Assembly: GCA_014904985.1 (NCBI GenBank)
Contig: MU129017.1
Span: 132,090-196,089, forward strand
DNA length: 64,000 bases
DNA from: Hydnum rufescens UP504
Taxonomy: Eukaryota > Basidiomycota > Agaricomycetes > Cantharellales > Hydnaceae
Direction: 5' to 3'
Each line of letters starts with the position of its first letter. Positions within the stretch are counted from its first letter, which is position 1. Of the stretch, positions 43,540-54,300 are shown in pieces. A model generated the notes under the pieces. The model was given only the letters and a program-made list of their open reading frames with translations, was not told where the DNA came from and made no database searches. Made by a program: the position numbers and the translations under genes.

Positions 43540-44208
43540 TGTACCGCTTGGCTAACGGAAAGCGTGGAAAGAGCGGTGGGACTAGTGGGTGGGGGAGATA
43601 GCCCAGATCCAGTGGATCCACCGCTAACGTGTTTCCAGAATTCAAACGTTCTGACTGCGGGCCCAATCTCTCTACTCAGGAGGGCTTGGCCGGATGCAAA
43701 TTCGCGATTATCCTCAATCCCGCAGATTCCTATAACCTAAATGCACGCCTTTCCAGAGCTGAACAGTGGGCTGAATGATGCCCTTATGCACTTATTCCTT
43801 GGTAGCACTTACGATGTGAAATCGCTAGGCCACCAATGTATAAAAGCATTGGAGAGGATTCCAACATGGTCATGCCGTCGGATGCGGGGGTTGAAGGGGG
43901 GATTTTAAGCACCCAAGATCCCATGAATTTCTTTCCAGAGCATAAGACAACCGGCGTCTGCGTCTGATTGTTCCGCCACAATTGGAGGACGATACCCGGC
44001 TGAGACAATTTTCTCTAATGAATATGTACATTGTTGGAGGAATGCAGCGGCGAGGGCACTTACTATCCACAAATTCGATCGCGGCCGCACGTAGATTGTC
44101 ACGGGCCGCAGGAGGGTCTGACCTACGAAAAAGTGCTGACATGGAGGTAGAGCCGAGTCCAACGTCTGACCATTCAGTATCAACTGAAGTTGCACTCTGA
44201 AGGCTCAT
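43540..44208 (-). CDS. Upstream exons on the same strand as the Gyp7-like gene, not recognised
   Basis: ATG 44208 starts MSLQSATSVDTEWSDVGLGS and runs to a GTAAGT donor. The next exon reads RPPIVAEQSDADAGCLMLWK. A third (about 43735-43547) reads IEDNREFASGQALLSREIGP, then VRTFEFWKHVSGGSTGSG. Phases connect among these three. The join to the Gyp7-like exon starting near 43486 did not keep phase with the sites I could find. They may be the N-terminus of that protein (with a frame error) or a separate small gene. No family was recognised. Confidence 0.45.
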
Positions 44209-44525
44209 TAACTGGCCAACTAGGGCCTTGGGGTGTGACAAAAGTTTCGCGCTGACCTGGGTTCAAATAGAAAAGTATTCAGCACGCGAGATAAACAGGA
44301 TGGGCACAAGTTCTTTGAGGGGTTCCTGATTAGAATTTGGGAGATTCAGAAGACACTGGTCGCAAAGGTTGTTCCCAGACTACGGTACAGACTCTGTTTA
44401 GTAGAGTTTGTCCTATTTATAATTTAGAGTGATGTACTGTATGAGTGCAGCCCTCACGCGCCCTCAGATTCGTGCTGCTCAAATAATTACTAAGCTCGGA
44501 CTTTGCCACCTGTGTGCACTTGGAA

Positions 44526-45999
44526 ATGAACATCAAGGAGGGCGACCCTATCCTCAAGGAACTAGACAAGTTAGAATTCCTGTTTCACAATGCGTCTACA
44601 CCTGCCCTTAGTTCCATCAAAGTTAAATCTCCCTCGATTCCGTCATCTCTTGATGCCCTTTTATCCTCTTTGACCGACGCGAAGCGACAACTCGATTCCG
44701 GGGTATCCCCAAATACTGTGGGTGCCCAGATTTCCAATGCCATTGATGGGAGAAAGAAGGATATCGACGAGAGACTAAAGGAAGTGTACAACTCTCTTGG
44801 TCGAATAGGGAAAACCTTGGAAAAAGTAAATGTCCCAGCAGTGTTCACCTCGATGCTGAATTCATGCAATACTTGCAATGGTGCCAGAAATATCCAGATC
44901 CTTTGCCAAAGTATCCTCCTTTGTTTACTTCCCCTCAAGCCTCCGCAGCCTTGGATCGGGTGGTTGCACTGCACTTCGTCCGTTCCGGAGAATTTAATGT
45001 GGCGGATATTTTCATCCACGTATCACCGTTCCTTCGTCCCCACTTGGCTGTAGCTTACGTTGAAGTGTTTTGTAGGAAGCTCATGTGGACACTACGCCCA
45101 ATAGCATGGACCAGTTCGTCGATATGCACCGAATAGTCAACGCCCTCCGCCGTTACGATCTAGACCCTGCTCTAGAGTATGTGACTGCCTTTAACACTAG
45201 ACTTCCGTGCTGACAGATTTGCTATACCTTCAGGTGGTGTTCGTGGAACCGTGACTTCCTGCGATCTCGTTTTTCACCTCTAGAGTTCCATCTCCATCGC
45301 TCTCGGTATTTGACCTTACTTCTCAAAGAAGCCGACGTTGGGCGTGCCCTATCATATGCTCGAAGACATTTTCCATCTCTGTACCCGGATCACGCGTTAG
45401 ACATCGCGCGACTGACGAATGCAGTTCTTTTCCTTCCTCTGGAACGACTCGCTAAATCACCTTACGCTGATCTGGGAGCACCTTCAGTTCACACTAGCTT
45501 GGAGTCTCAATTCGCGACAGAATATTGTGCTATGCTACGTATGAGTCGACAGCCTCCCCTCCGCATTGTAGGCGATATTGGAGGAGGAGGCGCCCTCGTT
45601 CGCATCGAAAAAGGGAAAAAGGTGATGCAGGACAAAAAGAGCGAGTGGAGTGCAACAGAAGAGCTGCCAGTGGGTCCACCCCATGTTTCCTTGCGTGTTT
45701 CCGGATACCACTCAACACCTGGCCACAGATCGAGATACCTGTTCCCCCAGAGAACCGCTATCATTCAATATTCGCCTGCCCTGTTTCAAAGGAGCAGGCG
45801 ACGGATGCCAATCCGCCCATGATGCTAACCTGTGGTCACGTGCTAGCCACAGAAAGTATCAACAGGCTGGCAAAGAACGGGGGGTAAGTGCTCTCGCTGG
45901 AGGTTCCCTATGGAGGGGCTAATAGGTTTCGTTAGACGGGTCAAGTGTCCCTACTGCCCAGTGGAGTCCGTTGCTGCGCCCCTCCGCGTCTTTCTGTAA
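44526..45999 (+). CDS. RMD5: Rmd5/Gid2-like E3 ubiquitin ligase subunit
   Basis: The N-terminal region is helical (PILKELDKLEFLF). A CTLH-like region follows (MDQFVDMHRIVNALRRYDLD, PALEWCSWNRDFLRSRFSPL). The C-terminus is the degenerate RING typical of the family: FACPVSKEQATDANPPMMLT, CGHVLATESINRLAKNGGR, KCPYCPVESVAAPLRVFL. In yeast Rmd5/Gid2 is a catalytic RING subunit of the GID/CTLH complex that marks gluconeogenic enzymes for degradation. Introns 45008-45075 and 45178-45234 are phase-consistent. Near 44838 the reading shifts from LGRIGKTLEK to LDAEFMQYLQW; no convincing intron explains it, so an unusual intron or an assembly indel is possible. Confidence 0.8.
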
Positions 46000-46728
46000 T
46001 TGTGGCCCACTTCGCTTCTGCATTGTCCTGGATTCACTCGTACCCTAATGTTGTAACGATAGCCTTCAATTGAGATCCTGTAGTGCTGAACATTGAGGCC
46101 CTGAGAACCATTTAGTATCCATCCTGGGATGTACTCCTGGAATACCAGGAATTCCAGCGGAGCTGGAGTAAATGCGACCAGTATCTAAAATACCTCGGCT
46201 TGGGAGTGTCGTAATCTGATTTAAATTCATGATTATGCACATGGCATTATAACGCGGGACTGAATGTTTTTCTATCCAGTGATTGCATGCTGTGAAGTGG
46301 AGTGAGTGAAAGGGGGATTCGGGAGGCAAGGCAGTATGCATGGTTCTTGTACGTGTGAGGATGTAGCCCATTGCTGTTTCCGCACTTTACTAAGGCCCAC
46401 CTCTTTGAGCGCCTAATAAATGATATAGAGTTTTCCGGGATTAGCAGACACCAGCTTTGACGCGTTTAGCTAGGCGGTCTGCTTCATCATTCCCCTTCTT
46501 GGCTTGGAGGTTCCCTTTCAGAGCCTAGGGTTGAAATCTCGGATACAAACTCGGCGGCTGGACTATTCCGACGCGTGCTGAAAACTCTCAGTAAAACAAG
46601 TCTTCTTGCCTCTTCCGCGTCAGTCCACGCCATTTTGCATTCTATCCTGCGCGTACTTATATATTTTCCCATAACACCACTCACCCCGTACAGAAATCTC
46701 GCGAACCATTGTTGCTTCACCGCTACCA
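46000..46728. other. Intergenic region between the Rmd5-like and GYF genes
   Basis: About 730 bp between two plus-strand genes. No convincing gene was seen; it should hold the 3' end of the first and the promoter of the second. TATATATTTTCCC lies about 70 bp before the GYF start. Confidence 0.5.
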
Positions 46729-49700
46729 ATGAGCTCTACTGCACCTCTTCAATTCGCTCCCGAATGGCTCAAGCCTCGAAAGACATCCAGGCAACCCTCT
46801 ATATCAGGGGTGGCTGCGAACCCTGCCCTCAGTGGAACAGTTTCAAATTCAGACTCTGCTATAGAAGAGGACAATGCGAGGAAGGACCCTACATCCCACC
46901 TTCCGCATACTCCAACAACGTATTCATCTCTGCTAACGGGCCGTGCGTCGCCTGGGGGCACCTTTGGTGACGTTTCCTCTAGGCCCGATAGTGAAACACA
47001 TCCTTTTCGATATTCTAAAGAACAGATGCTTCAAGTCTGGAGAGACGGAGGTGGTCGTGGTGCTCTCAATCTTGAAGTTGAAAGATGGCCAGGCGTCGTT
47101 CGAGAAGCTGGGAGTGAACCTATAAGTCTTAAGGAATGGACCGGAGAAGAGAAGAAGGTGGGTTCCCATCATCATTGCCATCCGATGCCACCTAGCTCAA
47201 TCGACAGTACTAGCTTTTCTCCCAGCCATTACATTCCTCCCATGTCTCTACTTATAATCCGAATCATGGGCTATCTGGGCGTCGTCATCCACAAGCGCAT
47301 GGCGCCACACCGATCTCCACTTCCGTCGGTGGAGGTCGGGGAGCTTTTGGTGGCGGGATGGCAAGTCCTCGTGACGGACGCCTCGGACATAATGGCAACA
47401 CTACATTGGGGTCTCCTGTAAGTGGTAGTAACATTGCTTCATCGCTGGGCAGGCGTCGCAAAGATGACAACGGTGGTTCGTATCTCCCGTGTCCATGAAC
47501 TCTTTCTAGGTCTGATTTGCCTCATGTCAATTTCCAGATACCATCCAGTCGCATTGTATCGACCGAGGCAGCTTTCCATTAGCTCCAGCAACGGAGGCGT
47601 CTTACTAGGGAACCCGAGCCTGCCATCACCAAGACCCAAACCTGGATTCGAAGGAGTTTTGGGGGATAGCTGGATAAAAAAGAAAGTGAGCGACAAGCCC
47701 AGGATATTGACTGAAACCTTGGAGGATGCCGATGCTGGCATCGTTGAAAGCAATGAGAAAGACCCTGGGGGCAAGGACTTACCGGCGGAATCTTCCGCCG
47801 ATGCATTATCCAACAACCCTGACGACGAACGCCTCGAGGAATCTCCACACTCATTTCAGACCCACGAAATCAATCCTTTAGATACGTATCCTGAAGAGTC
47901 CCAAAGTGGGGCAAGTTTTGGTTCTCGATTTCCTGCACCAAGCAGCGAACCTGATCCAATACTTCGTCAGTCAGCAGACATTGGATTGCCACCTGGAGTC
48001 CCCATATTCCGCAACGAGGAGGTATTATGGCGATACAAGGATCCATCCGGACAAATCCAGGGTATCACTTATTCGTCTCAACCCCAAAAGTACACCTCGC
48101 TCACTGTGTTCTGAAGGGCCGTTCCCTGCCGCGACCATGCAGACTTGGTTCGAGTCAAATTACTTTACTCCCGATCTCCTAATACAACGCTACCGTCCCC
48201 TATGGGACCAAACGAACCCTAACGCGTTCGAACCATTAGCTGACTACAGAAAGAAGCTCCTCCCCTCCCTTGAACTTCAAATCTTCTCTAGAGGCATGGA
48301 GCTTGCGCCCCCACTCCCCCCCAATCTTCCAACACCAATGCCTTCCAGTACGGTCGACAATATCCGAGAATCGTCTCTTTTGCCGCCTAATTCCAGTCCC
48401 ATGGATCCCTTGCCTCATAGCTTTAATTCACCTCGCCAGTTTCATGGGGCCGCAGGCTCGTTCGGCGTTTCTGACCATCACACGTCTGGCGATACACACT
48501 CGAATGACACAGCCTATTCTGGTACAGCGTCATCGGCTCATGCGTCGCCGGCGTTTTCCAATACACTTGCGCAAGGATACGGGAACGACTCATCTCAAGC
48601 TAGCTTGGTGGATGCTAGTCCGGTTTCTGTCCATGTCTCTGCCAGTGGTTCAGCCATTGGTGAGGAACGACAGCGCCAAGAGCGAGAGGAGTTCTTCAAA
48701 CTCCTGAGGGAAAGGGAGTTAGCTACAGGCACCGTTACTGGTTCAGGTCCTCTAAGATCTGCTAGCGTTGGTGGGATCTTACCATGAACACTGGCCTATT
48801 GTATGCCAATGGTCCTTTGGGAAATCCCCAACAAGCGGCGCCACGTTCGCCCCTGTATTCCACAGCTGGACCGTCTACCTCTCAGCAGGCCTCGTATTCT
48901 CCACAACAACCAAGTTACCTCCAGTCGGTGAATGTCGCTTCCTCGAACGCCGGGCCTAGGCTTGCACAAGGCCAATATCAACAGCGCCCACAGAACCCTT
49001 CGAGTCTACCAAGTAGTCCTTTCCAGCCCAAGCCCCCGAACGCATGGCAGCAAGCATCCCCTGCTCAATTTGTGCGCCAAACACCCCCTCACCAGACCTC
49101 GTTCTCCCAAGATGAGCGAGACGTTCCCGCTAATGATTCCTCACCCTGGAATGATTCAGGACCCCGGGATTCATTTACTCGACAGCCCCACGTCAATGCT
49201 GGCAGCAACAGTCGCAACAACAAGATCAAGATTCACAAGGACAGCATCCTGCACGGCGACCTTCACCATATTTGTTTCTCAACGAACGTTATGCGACCGC
49301 AGCTGCAATGCAGCAGGTGCAGTCTCAGTCCGCCGGGAACTTTGGGCTACCGAAGGGCTTCGTAGATCCTCGGAGTGACTTACCCGCCCAGGACACTCTA
49401 GTGGACAACTCGTTCGCTTCATCGTCTCCAGTTGTCGCTCTCCCGTTACCCCTGGCCACTGCCCCTCAGGGATCGAATGATCTTCCGATGCGGTCTGTGG
49501 TCCCTCCTTTTGAAGAAAATGCCGCTCGCCGTACTGTAGACCAAGTTGTGGAGGAGCAAGTCCCAGTTCCAGCATCCCTCCCAACGAAACTCGCATCCAC
49601 TGTGACTGTGACGACAAAGCCGACCCGCACGCAAAAGACCTCGACTCCTGCGACATCCTCAATTCCTTCGAAAAGCGAACCTTCAGTTCCTGTTGCCCAG

Positions 49701-50940
49701 AATGCAGTTCCTGAAGTGCCTGACCCCGTCGCACCTCCTAAGCCAGCTTGGTCAGCTGTCTCTCCCATTGTTGCAGGTGGCCCGTCTGTTGGAACATCAC
49801 TGCGTGAGATTCAAGAAGCTGAGGCGAAACGATCAGAGGCCAGGAAGGCGGCCGAAAGAGAGAAGGAGAAGGCTTTAAGGGCCGCGAATCCCGTGTCGTT
49901 ACCTGCCGAAGACTTGCCGAAGTCAACGTCTTGGGGTCTTCTGCAAGCTGGTCAGAGGTCAGCGGCTCCTGCGCCATCAACCTCTGCGACGCCCACTCCT
50001 GCCTGGTCTTCCGCCTCTGGTGTCAAAGCTACCTCGTCCAAGAGGACTATGAAGGAAATTCAGGAGGAAGAGGAAAAGCGGAAGAAAGCTTTGGCTGCGC
50101 GAGATGCAGCAAGCGGTCTGAGCGAGGGCGCTTTTGTTAGCCGCCGCTGGCAGGAAAGCGTATGTTGAGACGGCCAAAACTGCCGAGGCAGTTAAGGTAG
50201 GTTGGAAATCTCAGTGTTTTCGGGAAGACCTTGCGAATTATGCTCAATCATGCTACTTTGCACAGGGATCTGGGCCTTGGACTACCGTCGGGTCCAGTGG
50301 CAAAGCTATCCCGTCCTCTACAACGACGACACCAACCTCTGCAGTTGCGCAAACTCGTCCCCCAGCATCTGGTGCTCGCTCCACTGCAACGGTCGCCGCA
50401 GGGTCTCCCGCGTCGAAACCGACTACATTAGCATCGGTTAGCTTCGAAGAAAGTTGATGACAAAATCCCGCCGAGTCCCGACTTTGTCAAATGGGTGAAG
50501 GAGGCGCTTCGGGGTCTTAACGGTGTGAATGGTGCGTGTCCGTGTGAGCTTCAACCTGCTCCTCTGTTGAACCTGAGCGGTTTGTCTATATAGTTGATGA
50601 ATTTATTACGATGCTGTTCGACTTTTCAATCGACCCGGATACCTCTACGATTGAGATTATTTCCGAATTCGTGTACGCGAATAGTTCTACCCTTGACGGT
50701 CGACGTTTTGCCTCCGAGTTCGTTGCAAAGCGCAAGGCAGATGCCACATCCCGTGTCGGTAAGATACCAGCCGGAAAGCCCATCAGCATCGCAGAAGGTA
50801 CAGTTGACCTTGGATTCATGACCACCTGACACTCAATCCCTTGCTTATCGTCTCAAATTTCAGTCGTCAAAACCCAACCCAAGCCTGTCCAAGCGGAATG
50901 GGCTTACAAACTCGTGAAGAAGAAAGGGAAGCGCGCATAG
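46729..50940 (+). CDS. GYF-domain protein (Smy2/GIGYF-like)
   Basis: ATG 46729 starts MSSTAPLQFAPEWLKPRKTS; short introns divide a long Pro/Ser/Gln-rich protein. The GYF domain, which binds proline-rich peptides, is at about 48018-48180: EVLWRYKDPSGQIQ, then GPFPAATMQTWFESNYF, joined across a GT-AG intron that puts GPF in frame. The usual G-Y-F is N-Y-F here. Low-complexity and coiled regions follow (EAEAKRSEARKAAEREKEK, KEIQEEEEKRKKALAARDAA). The C-terminus reads DEFITMLFDFSIDPDTSTIE and EWAYKLVKKKGKRA. Relatives act in mRNA repression or COPII traffic. It faces the NTPase gene tail to tail, about 430 bp apart. Confidence 0.8.
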
Positions 50941-51374
50941 GACTGGTTTCTATACTATTGGACCAACCCTTTGTATGGCCACGCTGTTGGGACCAATATC
51001 TATCTTACCTGCTTTGTACTCACAAAATATAGTATATCTTTGCGAGGCCATGGTCCGCGTTCAACGTCCCACCTCAATCCCAAGTGGGCCGATTGAACGA
51101 ATGTAAACCCCATGACAGATATCGTAATCTCGGAGACGGTCTGAACAGACTCAGGTTCAACTAAGGGAAAAAAATGGCTACCTGCTCATATATAACAAGA
51201 TGTTTAAGTTCAACAAAGCGTACATATTCAGAAGCTTTGGCCCATTATGTCATCACCTCCCCGCCGCTCTGCCTTTGCCTTTGCCCTTAACTTTGGCTTT
51301 ACCCTTGCCTTTGCGTGAGGCTTTCGGTGCCTTCGTCTGGGGCTGTATCTTTGGACCATCAGTTGCAATACAGT

Positions 51375-54300
51375 CTATTGGAGACTGAACATACCAAGAG
51401 TGCCGTCATAGTCAATGTACTGCCAATGGGCTTTATCAGTCGCGCTGCCTGGATTCATACTGCGCAAGGTGTCTCGGACCACCTTGTCGTGGTAGACATG
51501 CGGAAAGGTTTTTGTCAAGGGGAGCATTGAGTACTGGTCCTCTTCCTCGATCTCGATAGGGCCGAAGGTCTGTGAGGAAGCCTTGGCAAGCCAGATGTCG
51601 TACGATGTGAAATTAGATGCTTTTCGTCTCGTAGTTCGACGTTCGCGCTGCCGAACGACCACCGCAGGATCCCTAGACGCCAACACAAACACCATGCGAA
51701 TGACTGCAATATTGCTCTCTGTAGGCAGGATACCCAGATACTACAGGGTCCATCCCTCCGTAGAGTTTACCCAATGGCTTCTCATTGAAGTTCTGGTCAT
51801 TTTTGACTTGGATGAGAATAACCCCAACGTTCTCTTCTGTTAGCTTGTGATCGCCAGCAATAAACGGTATAACAAGATCGATTCCCATTTGGTTGTCCAC
51901 GCATATAACAGCGGCACCTCGAGCGATTAGCCCCCAAAGGTACTTCCGAGTGAGTACGCCGTTCTCATGTACTTTGACAAAATGATTGAACCAAATACGT
52001 GCTTCAGAGAATGAATCTTCCAGGGCGACATCATCACTCTCAGCGCGCCGATAATAGGGCCGACTACCCAAGACGTCGTGAATCGAAGTGGCAGGGATAA
52101 GAGCCTTGAGAAAATCGATTAGGCTGACCACTCGACTTCGATTGTTTTTTTTTCGCGGCATTATCGTATGCAAGGATCAAGAGAAGCATCGCAAGAAGTG
52201 AGCCGCGATTGCCTTTGTCTGGGCCGGAATCATTCAGGTGTGACACCAGTGCGTCGACGGCGGAGAATCCTGGGGCAAGCGACATCGTAGCGCGGGCGGC
52301 CTCGGCAAGAAGAGGCTCGGAGGGGGAAACAGTTGTCATAACTGAGGAGTTGAGATCGACATCCAAACAAATACGCATGTGACGTTCCACCAAAGCAGCT
52401 GAAATTTCGGCCCCAAGGTCAGATTTAGGGTCAAACTGAACAGGAATTCGCATGGCCAAGCACGCCAATTTCGATCGAAAATCCAGTACATCCTTGGAAC
52501 CAACTAGTTTCTCCCTGGCGAATGAAACAATGGTGCTCTTTATAGTGTCGGAGCCCTCACGATAACGCGATCCAAACCTAAATGAGGGCCTGCATTAGGG
52601 TGTGCCCTTCACGGAAGTCAATGTCACTTTAATAAGGCTCACAGCGGTCGTCCAAGAAACGCGATTCTAGCATCCGATGATGCATCTTCGATCGATATCT
52701 CACCCTCCCTAATAGGTATAGCCAGTTGATCGAAGCCAACGGCAGTGAAGGCGGATTCTGGCGCAATTTTCTTTGCTGAATTCGTGACGATGGGGCATCC
52801 TCTGGGGGGGGAAACAAATTGACGAATGCCGCCAGAGGTTGACAAAAATACAGAGAACACTTTAACCCATGGAGAGTGATCGAAGAATGCGCCCAAGTTC
52901 GGAGTAAAAACTCCACGGCATTCCATTGTGATGCCTTATGCGGGTAAGGACATGCGCTTCATCGAACGCCAGAATGAACACCGGATCATCATTTTTCTCC
53001 TTCTCAGGTAGGCTTGCGATGAGGGTGTTGGCGTAGTCGGACAAATAGTGATCTAAGATAATGTTTTTATCATTGACCGAGCTTGCGAGGTCTTATTTAC
53101 ACTTCCGCTTTTTGTTTATAGCGCAAAGTCCCTCGGACCAAACATGGTCACCCCGTGGGAAAAATGGTCACCCCGTGGGAACTTATTTGTAACAGTGCTT
53201 TCGAGCAATTTGCTTCCATGGGCCCCCATGAGAAAAATGGCCACCCCGTGGGAACTGGCATATTTGCTTCCTCGGAACCAAACTGGCTTCTTTGGAGCCA
53301 AATTGGCTCGGAAGACTCAATATTGATAGAAGTAGCCATGTAAACTGATGTAAACTGTGTCAGTCCAATATATATATACATCTAATCTGTCCTTGGAGCC
53401 TCTGGCCCCACAATAAATAGGATCTGGAGGGTTCTTGGTGTGCAACTTGAATCAAAGCTGGAAAATGCTGGAAAACATGAGGCTGACATGAGGTTAAGTC
53501 TTTCTGACTCTCTGGCATGCTTTCTTCTGAGTGGTGCCCACCCTTGCATTCCTGGGAAGGGGAGTGTTACCAATAAGGGGGGGGGGGTGTTACCAGCAAG
53601 GGGGAAGGTGTTACCAATAGGGGGGGGGGTATTACCAGCAAGGGGGAGGTGTTACCAACAAGGGGGTTGTTGCCAGCAGGGGGGGGTGGGTTGTATTATC
53701 AAGGAGGGGGGTTGTATTATCAAGGAGGGGGTTGTATTATCAAGGAGGGGGGTTGTATTATCAAGGAGGGGGGTTGTATTAGCAAGGAGGGGGTTGTATT
53801 ATCAAGGAGGGGGTTGTATTATCAAGGAGGGGGGTTGTATTATCAAGGAGGGGGTTGTATTATCAAGGAGGGGGGTGTATTAGCAAGGAGGGGGGGTGTA
53901 TTAGCAAGGAGGGGGGGTGCATTAGCAAGGAGGGGGGTGTATTAGCAAGGAGGGGGGTGCATTAGCAAGGAGGGGGGGTGTATTAGCAAGGAGGGGGGGT
54001 GCATTAGCAAGGAGGGGGGTGTATTAGCAAGGAGGGGGGGTGTATTAGCAAGGAGGGGGGGGGTGATTAGCAGGGGGTGTATTAGCAGGGGGGTGTATTA
54101 GCAGGGGGGGTGTATTAGCAGGGGGGTGTATTAGCAGGGGGTGTATTAGCAGGGGGGTGTATTACAGGGGGTGTATTAGCAGGGGGGGTGTATTAGCAGG
54201 GGGGTGTATTAGCAGGGGGTGTATTAGCAGGGGGGGTGTATTAGCAGGGGGTGTATTCAGGGGGGGGTGTTAGCAGGGGGGGGTGTATTAGGCAGGGGGG

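Noticed and set aside
46066..46371. Minus-strand 101-codon frame between the Rmd5-like and GYF genes
   Set aside because: No homology or splice context; likely untranslated or intergenic sequence.
53440..53945. Long open frames through the G-rich minisatellite
   Set aside because: They are a by-product of a repeat without stops and give only Gly/Tyr/Ile repeats; the region lies within an intron on the other strand.
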